Shown piece after piece: positions 9,398 to 17,621 of a stretch of DNA of 64,000 nucleotides; within the stretch, counting starts at the first letter, position 1; each line of letters starts with the position of its first letter. Source of the DNA: Sphingobacterium sp. LZ7M1 (GTDB lineage Bacteria > Bacteroidota > Bacteroidia > Sphingobacteriales > Sphingobacteriaceae); assembly GCF_024296865.1 (NCBI RefSeq), contig NZ_CP101134.1:2480001-2544000 (forward strand). Reading direction: 5' to 3'. Under the pieces are notes generated by a model. The model was not told the DNA's origin and did no database searches. It saw only the letters and a program-made list of their open reading frames with translations. The position numbers and the translations under genes were made by a program.

Positions 9398-10132
9398 TTA
9401 TCTCTCGTAATTCTTAAACAAGCTATTTATTTTCATCTGGATAACTCCAAAAAAAGCTTCTTTAAATATCTTGGTGCTCATTTTTGAGGTACCTAAGGAC
9501 CTATCTGTAAAAATAATAGGAATTTCCACAACATTGAAACCATATTGTATGGCCGTGAACTTCATTTCAATTTGAAAGGCATAACCCACAAACTTTATTT
9601 TGTCTAAAGGTATGGTTTCTAGAACCTCTCTCCTAAAACAAACAAAGCCTGCTGTAGCATCCTGGATTTTGATCCGGGTAATCAACCGAACATAAGCTGA
9701 TGCAAAATAAGACATCAAAACCCTGTTCATAGGCCAATTTACTACATTTACACCCTTAATATATCGGGAACCAATCGCCATATCGGCAGCGCCTGTTTTA
9801 CAGGTCTCACGCAGACGGATCAGGTCATCTGGATTATGGCTAAAGTCAGCATCCATTTCGAAGATAAATTCGTACGAACGCTGCAAAGCCCATTTGAACC
9901 CATGGATATAGGCTGTACCTAATCCCAATTTACCTTTTCGTTCTTCGATAAAGAGCCGATCAGCGAATTCAGTAGCCTGAAGTTCTTTCACGATATTTGC
10001 AGTTCCATCCGGAGATCCATCATCAACGATAAGGATATGAAAATCTACTTCTAATGAAAAGACCTTTCGTATGATTCGTTCTATGTTTTCCTTTTCGTTA
10101 TATGTAGGAATGATTACAATGCTATCTGACAC
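9398..10132 (-). CDS. Polyprenol-phosphate mannosyltransferase (GT2, DPM1-like)
   Basis: Family 2 glycosyltransferase of 244 residues resembling dolichol-phosphate mannose synthase, which moves a sugar from a nucleotide donor to a polyprenyl phosphate carrier at the inner membrane. Visible: IIPTYNEKENIERII at the N-terminus, DDGSPDGTA (37-45), the metal-binding DAD in MDADFSHNPDDL (about 94-105), and the C-terminal RSLGTSKMS acceptor-loop motif. It has no C-terminal transmembrane helices, so it is the short DPM1-like type. Such genes commonly lie next to other housekeeping genes in Bacteroidota. The sugar is inferred as mannose. Confidence 0.88.
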   Translation of the reverse strand: MSDSIVIIPTYNEKENIERIIRKVFSLEVDFHILIVDDGSPDGTANIVKELQATEFADRLFIEERKGKLGLGTAYIHGFKWALQRSYEFIFEMDADFSHNPDDLIRLRETCKTGAADMAIGSRYIKGVNVVNWPMNRVLMSYFASAYVRLITRIKIQDATAGFVCFRREVLETIPLDKIKFVGYAFQIEMKFTAIQYGFNVVEIPIIFTDRSLGTSKMSTKIFKEAFFGVIQMKINSLFKNYER

Positions 10133-10208
10133 ACCTTAAATTTTGATGGCGTAAAGTTAAGCAATTAGTCTCAAACAATTGGGTTCGGTACCAGAAGATA
10201 TTGGGGGA

Positions 10209-10248
10209 TTGAACCAGGATGCAAGTGATTAGAGGATGGACCAAGATC
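10209..10248. repeat. Dispersed 40-bp repeat (GAACCAGGATG family)
   Basis: TTGAACCAGGATG followed by AGAGGATGG(A/C)CCAA recurs with a few mismatches at 46309-46348. It lies in the 245-bp gap between the GT2 gene and the first peptide transporter. No protein is encoded; it belongs to the intergenic repeats scattered through this window. Confidence 0.65.
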
Positions 10249-10324
10249 TATTCCGATGGTCGAGCGGGATCTGGGTTTCGCTCGATATCCGTTGAGACCA
10301 AACACAGGATTAATTAACACATAC

Positions 10325-10355
10325 AAAAAAGCCGGATGATTTCCCACCCGGCCTT
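10325..10355 (-). terminator. Rho-independent terminator of the first POT transporter gene
   Basis: A short stem GCCGG (331-335) / CCGGC (348-352) with an A-run at 325-330, which becomes a U-run on the leftward transcript. It lies 23 bp past the stop of the transporter gene. Confidence 0.75.
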
Positions 10356-10377
10356 TGATTAATTGTTGAATTAAATA

Positions 10378-11910
10378 TTAATTTACGCCATGCATTAATT
10401 TCTTAATGTATGGAGATAGAATAATCAAGATTGCACCTGCGATCAAGGAATATAAGCCCAATTGCTTATAGCCTTCGGTATATGTCAATAGCTTATCCAT
10501 CAAAGATGCACCTTCTCGGGCTTCGGCCATATTGGCTCCGATTAGACCCGCAACGTATTGCCCATAGGCACTGGCCAAAAACCACATTCCCATCATGATC
10601 CCTTGTAGTTTAGCTGGGGATAATTTGGTCATGATGGATAGACCTATTGGTGAAAGACAAAGCTCCCCTATCGTAATCACCAATAATGCCGCTGTAAAGA
10701 TATCTAGGGAAGTCATGCCTTCAACTGCAAAGAAACGCGTAGCGAACAGCACATAATAGCCCAAGCCAAGGAAGATAAAGCCTAAACCAAATTTAATAAT
10801 GGTATTGGGTTCGATTTTCCTTTTCGCTAACCACAACCATAACAGTCCAAACAGCGGTGCCAAAATAATAATGAAGAATGCCCCACCTGAGTTATTGACT
10901 CCATTAGGGTCCAAACGGAAAGCTCCGCCTGCCACAGAATCATTTAGGTTATTGGCGGCAAAGATGCTCAATGAACCTCCACTCTGTTCGTAAATACCCC
11001 AGAATACAATAGAAAATAAAATGAATATCAATGCGGCAAGCAATTTATGGCGTTCCTTTTTCTCGACTTTGGACATCTCATAGAAAAGATAGATCAAAGT
11101 CAATGGACCAATGGTATACATAAAATAGTCTGTGTACTCGGTTTTGGAGACCATCACTTGGATCAAGGGCACGAAAATCAAGGTGCTCGCATACACTGCA
11201 TATTCCACCCATTTTGGGAGGGGCTTAGACTTAACAATAGCGTCTGGATGTCCAGGTTGCAGACCAATCGGTCCTAACTCATGCTTGGTAAATTGGAAAT
11301 TGATCAAACTGATCAACATACCTAAGGCAGCAAGACCAAAAGCGACATTCCAACGGTAAGCCTCATCAATGACAGAACTCAACATGTACCCCTTTCCAAT
11401 AGCAACACAGATGTATCCACCTAAAAATGCACCTAGGTTAATCCCTGCATAGAACAGTGAAAATCCGGCATCACGGCGGTTGTCATTATCCTTATAGAGC
11501 TCCCCTACCATGGTTGAAATATTTGGTTTGAAGAATCCTGTACCTATAATGATAAAGGCCAAACCAAAGAAGAAAAATTGGTGGGTATCAATTGCTAGTA
11601 ACACAGACCCCACGATCATCAATAATCCTCCAAAAAAGAGGAATTTTCTGAAACCTAGGATTTTGTCTGCGAAGAGACCCCCGATGAAGGTAAAGGCATA
11701 AACAAATGCCTGTGTAGCTCCATATTGAAGATTGGCTTCCTTTTCACCAAAATTCAGTTGTGTAATCATAAAGAAGACCAACATCCCGCGCATTCCGTAA
11801 AAACAGAATCGCTCCCACATCTCGGAAAAGAAAAGTCTCCAGATCTGTTTCGGATATTTGCCTTTAAAATCTTGAATCTCCTCAAGAGTTCTATGCGCCT
11901 CAGTAGCCAT
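10378..11910 (-). CDS. POT/PTR2 family proton-coupled peptide transporter (copy 1)
   Basis: Inner-membrane proton-driven di/tripeptide importer, 510 residues with about 12-14 hydrophobic helices. The proton-coupling ExxER motif is E30-M-W-E-R34 in helix 1. The PTR2 signature region GTGFFKPNIS lies in the first third, and a GELCLSPIGLS motif near 415-425 matches the conserved helix-10 segment. It ends KKLMHGVN, a tail shared with the two neighbouring paralogues. It lies 21 bp after the second copy, so the two may be one transcript. It is the most divergent of the three, lacking the KQGxD...GHP N-terminal extension. Confidence 0.93.
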   Translation of the reverse strand: MATEAHRTLEEIQDFKGKYPKQIWRLFFSEMWERFCFYGMRGMLVFFMITQLNFGEKEANLQYGATQAFVYAFTFIGGLFADKILGFRKFLFFGGLLMIVGSVLLAIDTHQFFFFGLAFIIIGTGFFKPNISTMVGELYKDNDNRRDAGFSLFYAGINLGAFLGGYICVAIGKGYMLSSVIDEAYRWNVAFGLAALGMLISLINFQFTKHELGPIGLQPGHPDAIVKSKPLPKWVEYAVYASTLIFVPLIQVMVSKTEYTDYFMYTIGPLTLIYLFYEMSKVEKKERHKLLAALIFILFSIVFWGIYEQSGGSLSIFAANNLNDSVAGGAFRLDPNGVNNSGGAFFIIILAPLFGLLWLWLAKRKIEPNTIIKFGLGFIFLGLGYYVLFATRFFAVEGMTSLDIFTAALLVITIGELCLSPIGLSIMTKLSPAKLQGIMMGMWFLASAYGQYVAGLIGANMAEAREGASLMDKLLTYTEGYKQLGLYSLIAGAILIILSPYIKKLMHGVN

Positions 11911-11931
11911 TATATTAATTGTATTAAGATT

Positions 11932-13722
11932 CTATTTTACGCCATGCATCAGCTTCTTCACGATTGGGTGAAGCAACATCACGATAATCCCAGCTCCGAT
12001 CGGCACAATGGTAAATATCAAGAAAAATGTACTCAAGGAGTACTGATTGGTGATAATTTCAATCTGCCCACCAATAATGGCCGCTAATTTATTTCCGATT
12101 GCCAATGCCAAATACCACATCCCGAACATAAATCCGATCATCCTAGCTGGTGCAAGTTTGGAAACATAGGACAGACCTACCGGTGAAAGACAGAGCTCGC
12201 CAAGGGTATGGAACATATAGGCCAGAATCAACCAGACCATAGAAACCTTTACGCCTTCTTGAAGTCCATTTGCACCAAAGGCCAATAAACCAAAACCTAT
12301 CGCCATGACAATCAAGCCCATTCCGTATTTTACGGTTGCTGGTGGATTATATTTGGAATCCCATATTTTAGACACAAAATTGGCAAATGTGATGATAAAG
12401 AAGGAATTCAGGATGGAGAACCATGAAACCGCAATCTCTGAAGATTCGGCAGTGAACTCACGGTACAGCATCCATAAGGCTAAACCCCATACTGCTGTAA
12501 AACAAATCACCTGAACTATATTGGAAAGTGGTGCTTTGCCAAAAGTCTTTTTGGTTAGCATGGTGACCGCATAGGTCACGAAAATTAATGGAACGATAGT
12601 CAATAAGCTATTGACCACATTGAAAATAGTCAGGGAATTTCCTGATAAACTTCTATCGACACTATCCCGAGCGAAAATGACCAAGGAAGAGGCACCTTGC
12701 TCAAAGGACATCCAAAAGAAGATCACAAAGAACGCAAAGATAATGACAGCAATCAATCGGTCTCGGACAACTTTTGTATATCTGGACAATCTTGAAATAA
12801 CAACAAACAGGAAGATGATCAATGCTGCAAATATGGCAACATTTTGGCCAGCCATAGATCCCATCTGAAGACTTGAGAAGATATCAATGCCTGAAATCTT
12901 AGATAGTGGGTCATTGAATGCATAACCCAATCCTAGGATGGTCATGATAACAATCAGGAAGATATCTAATTTTGTAAATGGATTTGGTTTATCATCTGGA
13001 TTTGCCAAGGCTGCAGCTTCAGCTTTTTCAGCTTTTATCTCTGCCGTTGGCTTATCTCCAACCTTTCCGAAGATTGGCTTGGCATACCAGAACTGTAATG
13101 TTCCTAAAAACATAAAGATACCTGCTAAACCAAAACCCCAATGCCAACCGACCTTTTCCCCTAAATAACCACAAAGCATCATACCAAAGAAAGCGCCTGA
13201 ATTCACCCCCATATAGAATATGGTGTAGGCAGCATCTTTCTTCTGAGGGAACTTCTTGTACATCTCGGATAATATGGAGGTCATATTCGGCTTAAAGAAT
13301 CCCGTACCGACAACCAATGCTCCGAGACCTAGATAAAGAAACAGCGGCGTATCAAAAGCCATGAACAGGTGCCCTAGGGTCATGATGGCAGCCCCGATAA
13401 CGATGGCATATCGATACCCCAAATACTTATCGGCTAAAATACCACCAAATATGGGTGAGATATACAGCAACATGGCATAGGTACCATATAATGCACCGGC
13501 TTGGACTGGATCCCAACCCCATCCGGAAAATGGACTACCTGAAATAATTGCACTGGTTAAAAAATTGATAAGTAACACGCGCATTCCGTAGAAGGAAAAA
13601 CGCTCCCACATTTCTGTGAAAAACAAAACAAATAAACCTGATGGGTGACCTAATACAAGGCTTCCATCGATTCCCTGTTTTTCTAATTCTTCTGAAAAAG
13701 AAGCATCTGAAGCTTGACTCAT
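11932..13722 (-). CDS. POT/PTR2 family proton-coupled peptide transporter (copy 2, long form)
   Basis: Second tandem peptide importer, 596 residues from the ATG at 13722 (MSQASDAS); an in-frame TTG at 13737 is a weaker start. The ExxER motif is at residues 37-41 (EMWER), preceded by the KQGIDGSLVLGHP extension shared with copy 3. The GTGFFKPNMTS and GELCLSPVGLS motifs are present, and it ends KKLMHGVK. It is longer than copies 1 and 3 because of extra hydrophobic segments in the middle, around the central cytosolic loop. Substrate specificity cannot be read from the sequence. Confidence 0.92.
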   Translation of the reverse strand: MSQASDASFSEELEKQGIDGSLVLGHPSGLFVLFFTEMWERFSFYGMRVLLINFLTSAIISGSPFSGWGWDPVQAGALYGTYAMLLYISPIFGGILADKYLGYRYAIVIGAAIMTLGHLFMAFDTPLFLYLGLGALVVGTGFFKPNMTSILSEMYKKFPQKKDAAYTIFYMGVNSGAFFGMMLCGYLGEKVGWHWGFGLAGIFMFLGTLQFWYAKPIFGKVGDKPTAEIKAEKAEAAALANPDDKPNPFTKLDIFLIVIMTILGLGYAFNDPLSKISGIDIFSSLQMGSMAGQNVAIFAALIIFLFVVISRLSRYTKVVRDRLIAVIIFAFFVIFFWMSFEQGASSLVIFARDSVDRSLSGNSLTIFNVVNSLLTIVPLIFVTYAVTMLTKKTFGKAPLSNIVQVICFTAVWGLALWMLYREFTAESSEIAVSWFSILNSFFIITFANFVSKIWDSKYNPPATVKYGMGLIVMAIGFGLLAFGANGLQEGVKVSMVWLILAYMFHTLGELCLSPVGLSYVSKLAPARMIGFMFGMWYLALAIGNKLAAIIGGQIEIITNQYSLSTFFLIFTIVPIGAGIIVMLLHPIVKKLMHGVK

Positions 13723-13847
13723 AAACTGTAATTTCAATCAAACGCTAAGTTTGAATTTGTAAAAATAAAAAAACTTTCAGGATTCCTTAGGATTCAATGC
13801 TAAGGTTAAATTTTCTTAAGGCCTCTAAGGGTCTATTATTTTGAATG

Positions 13848-13882
13848 AAAAAAGCCGAATGTTGTTAGGATTCGGCTTTTTA
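13848..13882 (-). terminator. Rho-independent terminator of the third POT transporter gene
   Basis: An 8-bp stem AGCCGAAT (853-860) / ATTCGGCT (870-877) is flanked by an A-run and a T-run, so it can work in both directions. It lies 42 bp past the stop of copy 3, and shows that copy 3 is transcribed separately from copies 1 and 2, at least in part. Confidence 0.85.
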
Positions 13883-13924
13883 TATTTGTTTCAAAAATTA
13901 TTCAAAATGAATTAAAATCTTCAA

Positions 13925-15508
13925 TTAGTGGATGCCGTGCATCATTTTCTTTAATTTACCATTAAAGATCAACAATAGGATAGCAACCAATATAGGAAGA
14001 GCTGCGATGATCAAGAAGAAAACTGTCATCGAGTAAGTTTCGGTAATCTTATCAATAAATGAACCGGTCATACCTGCGATAAAGTTTGCAATCGCAGAGG
14101 CAGTGAACCATAATCCAAATAACAAACCAGCAAATTTCTTAGGCGAAAGCTTACTTACATAAGAAAGACCTACCGGCGATACACATAATTCTCCAGTTGT
14201 ATGAAAGAAATAGGCCAAGATTAACCAGATCATGCTCACTGAGGCTGTCTGCGCACCTGAAGGGATAGACATCGATCCATATGCCAAAGCAAGGAAACCT
14301 ACGGCTACCAAGATCAATCCGAAAGCAAACTTCACTGGACCTGAAGGATTCCATACCTTTTCCCATAATTTAGAAAAGGAAGAAGCAAGCGTGATAATAA
14401 AGAAGGAGTTCAAGATCTGGAACCAAGAAACTGTAACTTCTGTCGTTTCAACAGAGAATTCCTTATTCACTTTCCAAATACCCAATGCCCAGATGATAGC
14501 AAAAGAGATGGCTGTAAAAATTACGGTCAAAGGATACTTGCTGAAAATCTGTTGTGATAATTTGAAAAGGACATATGTTACGATCAGGATCGGGAATATG
14601 GTCAAGGCTGCATCTACCCATTTAAAGATCTCACCGGTATCCCCATCAAGGACACGTTGGGTGTAGTTCTTTGCAAAAATGGTCATCGATCCACCGGCTT
14701 GCTCAAAGGCAAAGAAGAAAAAGATACTGGCAATCATCAATACGGCTACCACTACCAAACGGTCTCTAACCACGTTTTTAGGCGTATGGTCTTCTTCCTG
14801 AATGTTGTGGACATGTTCTTCTGGTGAATGAACAGTACCTGGTTTTTCACCGATTACACCAAAGATCTTTTGCGCGAAATAGAATTGGATCATACCGAAG
14901 AACATAAATACCCCAGCTAATCCAAATCCGTAATGCCAACCCTCTTTTTCACCGATATAACCACATAATAACATTCCTAAGAATGCACCTGAGTTAATAC
15001 CCATGTAGAAAATTGTATAACCTGCATCTTTTTTCGCAGATGTATCTGGATATAACTGACCTACCATGGATGAAATATTTGGTTTGAATAGACCATTACC
15101 TAAGATCATCAAGACAAGTCCGACATAGAAAAAGGATTGCGAAGTCCCTTCGAGAGCCATTGAGGCATGACCTAGGGTCATGATTAAGGCACCTAAAAGG
15201 ATGGCTTTACGGTAACCGGTCAACTTATCGGCAATCATCCCTCCTATTAATGGTGTCAAATAAACCAAGCCTGTATACCAAGCATACAATTCCATGGCTT
15301 CTTTATTGCTCCATCCCCAGCCTTGCTTAGAAATTTCAGTGATTAGGAATACGGTCAGAAGGGCTCTCATTCCGTAATAACTGAAACGCTCCCACATCTC
15401 AGTAAAGAATAGGACAAATAGACTTGCAGGATGTCCCATTACCATTTTGTCGTCAACTCCTTGTTTGGCAAGGTGCTGGACCAACTCTTGGTCTTTTTCT
15501 TGATTCAT
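13925..15508 (-). CDS. POT/PTR2 family proton-coupled peptide transporter (copy 3)
   Basis: Third tandem peptide importer, 527 residues. The ExxER motif is at residues 37-41 (EMWER), after a KQGVDDKMVMGHP leader closely like that of copy 2. GNGLFKPNISS and GELCVSPVGLS are present, and it ends KKMMHGIH. A hydrophilic segment with EEHVHNIQEEDHT (about residue 230) marks the central cytosolic loop. Copies 2 and 3 resemble each other more than copy 1, which suggests two rounds of duplication. A terminator follows it, and a 480-bp gap precedes it. Confidence 0.93.
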   Translation of the reverse strand: MNQEKDQELVQHLAKQGVDDKMVMGHPASLFVLFFTEMWERFSYYGMRALLTVFLITEISKQGWGWSNKEAMELYAWYTGLVYLTPLIGGMIADKLTGYRKAILLGALIMTLGHASMALEGTSQSFFYVGLVLMILGNGLFKPNISSMVGQLYPDTSAKKDAGYTIFYMGINSGAFLGMLLCGYIGEKEGWHYGFGLAGVFMFFGMIQFYFAQKIFGVIGEKPGTVHSPEEHVHNIQEEDHTPKNVVRDRLVVVAVLMIASIFFFFAFEQAGGSMTIFAKNYTQRVLDGDTGEIFKWVDAALTIFPILIVTYVLFKLSQQIFSKYPLTVIFTAISFAIIWALGIWKVNKEFSVETTEVTVSWFQILNSFFIITLASSFSKLWEKVWNPSGPVKFAFGLILVAVGFLALAYGSMSIPSGAQTASVSMIWLILAYFFHTTGELCVSPVGLSYVSKLSPKKFAGLLFGLWFTASAIANFIAGMTGSFIDKITETYSMTVFFLIIAALPILVAILLLIFNGKLKKMMHGIH

Positions 15509-15936
15509 CGGTTATTGATATTTACGTTAATTAAGATTTTTTTAGAACAATATTTTTTACGGATAGCAAATTAACAAATTTTTATTTACAATTAATACTA
15601 AGTTAACAGGCCTATCGGTATTTAACATTCAATTGTTAAGATATCAATTTCAGCCAAAAGTTTAATCAATCCACTAAAGTCCTATTAATTTTTTTAATGA
15701 AAGATTTAAATGAAAACAATCCTTCTGTTGATATTTTTGAAACGCAACACAAATTAGAGCGTAAAAAAGGTAAAGAATCTATACTTTTTTAGAAATAAAT
15801 TTATTTTTCTTGTTTTTAGAATTTCAATCAAAATCAAAAGGCAGTAACAGCGAATTCTCGGAAAATAAAAAATAAAATAGTTGTGTAAACAATTTATTAC
15901 GATGCTACGACAAAATATGGAATTGGTTAAATCAAA
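15509..15936. other. Gene-free AT-rich region upstream of POT copy 3
   Basis: This region should hold the promoter of the leftward transporter gene. I see no strong TAnnTTTG match, riboswitch or repeat. Its only coding candidate is a 31-codon frame at 15697-15792, listed separately. Confidence 0.5.
15697..15792 (+). CDS. Possible 31-residue peptide, doubtful
   Basis: An ATG-initiated frame encodes a charged 31-residue peptide beginning MKDLNENNPSVDIFETQHK and ending ESILF. It is hydrophilic, with lysines and glutamates, unlike the AT-rich translations around it. No ribosome binding site or promoter is clear, and it would run against the direction of both neighbours. It may be chance. Confidence 0.15.
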   Translation: MKDLNENNPSVDIFETQHKLERKKGKESILF

Positions 15937-15972
15937 TAAAAAAGAGGCAAGAATATAAATCCTTGCCTCTTT
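15937..15972 (-). terminator. Rho-independent terminator of the TIM-barrel/lutA/MFS operon
   Basis: Stem AGAGGCAAG (943-951) / CTTGCCTCT (15962-15970) with an A-run at 15937-15943. It lies 19 bp past the stop of the TIM-barrel gene on the minus strand. Confidence 0.85.
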
Positions 15973-15990
15973 CTATCATATTCTTGACTA

Positions 15991-16869
15991 TTATTTGAAT
16001 TTCTCCAATAAAGCCTTTGTTAATTTGATTCCTTCGTCTTCAGAAATCTTATCACCTTCAAATTCGATACCTACATAACCATTGTAGCCAGCGGATTTAA
16101 CGATCTGCATCATTTTGGCATAGTCGATTCCCGTATCATTACCATTCGCATCGAAAGCATGAGATTTAGCACTTACGCCTTTAGCATACGGCATTAAGTC
16201 CTTAACCCCTTGATAGCGGTCGTACTCATAGAAGTTACCGAAATCTGGTAAACTACCACAGTTTTTCTTACCTACAGTTTTCAATACATCTGCCAACCAA
16301 TCACCGTGGGAAGAAATTCCACCATGATTTTCAACGACTACAGATATCTTACCTTTTTTTCCATAATCAGCTAAGGTAGACAAGCTTTTAACCACTTGTT
16401 CCTTAACTTCTTCTTTAGTTCCTTCACCCGCAGCATTTACACGGATGGCATGACATCCTAGGAAATTAGCGGCATCGATCCATTTGTAATGGTTCTCTAC
16501 AGCCTGCTTGCGTTTAGTTTCATCACGATCTCCTAGACTTCCTTCCCCGTCCACCATGATCAATACGTTTTTCACGCCATTGTCCTTAGCACGGTTATTC
16601 AAATCTTTTAAGTAAGTCATATCCTTAGCTTTATCCTTGAAGAATTGATTTACATATTCAACTCCATGGATACCAAAGTTTTTTGCTGTATACTCAGGAA
16701 AATCAATATTTTTCAAATCCCCTTTGAATAGTTTTTTATGTAAAGACCATTCCGCTAATGAAATTTGAAACCAGTCTTTCTTAGCAGCGAATACATCTAG
16801 CGAAGGTGCTAATGTTACTCCAGCTGTTACTAGACCTAAGTTTCTTAAAAACTCTCTTCTTGAACTCAT
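15991..16869 (-). CDS. Tat-exported sugar phosphate isomerase/epimerase-like TIM-barrel protein
   Basis: A 292-residue xylose-isomerase-like TIM barrel. The N-terminus MSSRREFLRNLGLVTAGVTL has the twin-arginine SRREFL motif, so it is probably folded in the cytoplasm and exported. Likely metal ligands are the Glu in VVENHGG (about 180), Asp in LPDFGNF (about 210), His in KSHAFD (about 235) and Glu in VGIEFEG (about 272). Family members act on hydroxypyruvate, inosose or keto-sugars; the substrate here cannot be assigned. It is the last gene of a three-gene operon, 20 bp after lutA. Confidence 0.85.
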   Translation of the reverse strand: MSSRREFLRNLGLVTAGVTLAPSLDVFAAKKDWFQISLAEWSLHKKLFKGDLKNIDFPEYTAKNFGIHGVEYVNQFFKDKAKDMTYLKDLNNRAKDNGVKNVLIMVDGEGSLGDRDETKRKQAVENHYKWIDAANFLGCHAIRVNAAGEGTKEEVKEQVVKSLSTLADYGKKGKISVVVENHGGISSHGDWLADVLKTVGKKNCGSLPDFGNFYEYDRYQGVKDLMPYAKGVSAKSHAFDANGNDTGIDYAKMMQIVKSAGYNGYVGIEFEGDKISEDEGIKLTKALLEKFK

Positions 16870-16889
16870 GATTTTGTTATATAAAGTTA

Positions 16890-17621
16890 TTAGATATTAG
16901 CCCATCCAGAAGTCAATACATCGACAAGATGCATGGTCTTAATGGGAAGTTGATTTTTTTCAATATAAGCCTGCAATTGCAATAAGCAGGACGAATCAGT
17001 AGATATAATATAATCCGCCTTGACATCCAGGGCGTTTTGAACTTTCTGTTCCGCCATGGCCGTCGATATTCCTTCAAATTTAACCGCAAAGGTACCACCG
17101 AAACCGCAGCATGTTTCCTGATCTCTCATTTCTACGATATCCAATCCACCTACATGGCTTAATAAGCGCCTTGGTTCATCCTTGATCTTGCACTCCCGTA
17201 ATGCAGAACAGGAATCATGATAGACCGCTGTCCCGACTAATTCTGCCCCGAAGTATTCCTTCTGCAAAACATTGACCAAGAAATCACTGATTTCAAAAAT
17301 ATTGCGCTGTATGGCCCTGCACTTATTGTGCTCAATGGAATTGGTAAAAAGATCATCATAACCTCCCCTAACCATTCCCACACAGGATGCCGATGGACTG
17401 ACGATGGGATGTTCTTCATGAAAGTCATTCAGGAACTTCTGGCCAATTTTCTTGGCATCATCCCAAAATCCGGCATTATATGCTGGTTGTCCACAACAGG
17501 TCTGATCGGTATTGTATATGACCTTGCAACCTGCCTTCTCCAATAGTTTCACGGTGTTAAAGGCTGTTTCAGGATATAATTGATCAATAAAACAAGGGAT
17601 AAATAACTCTACTTTATGCAT
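16890..17621 (-). CDS. lutA: LutA/YkgE-type (Fe-S)-binding protein
   Basis: A 243-residue CCG-domain protein like LutA, a component of the LutABC lactate-oxidising complex and related to glycolate oxidase and heterodisulfide reductase subunits. It has two cysteine-rich motifs that bind Fe-S clusters: DQTCCGQPAYNAG (about 39-51) and ETCCGFGGTF (about 160-169). No lutB or lutC is adjacent. Its ATG overlaps the stop of the upstream MFS gene (TAATG), which implies translational coupling. The transporter and a TIM-barrel enzyme in the same operon suggest hydroxy-acid or sugar-acid use (inference). The symbol is given on family resemblance. Confidence 0.82.
   Translation of the reverse strand: MHKVELFIPCFIDQLYPETAFNTVKLLEKAGCKVIYNTDQTCCGQPAYNAGFWDDAKKIGQKFLNDFHEEHPIVSPSASCVGMVRGGYDDLFTNSIEHNKCRAIQRNIFEISDFLVNVLQKEYFGAELVGTAVYHDSCSALRECKIKDEPRRLLSHVGGLDIVEMRDQETCCGFGGTFAVKFEGISTAMAEQKVQNALDVKADYIISTDSSCLLQLQAYIEKNQLPIKTMHLVDVLTSGWANI

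Noticed and set aside
15509..15936. Riboswitch or leader RNA upstream of POT copy 3
   Set aside because: No conserved aptamer pattern or paired stems beyond chance were recognised.
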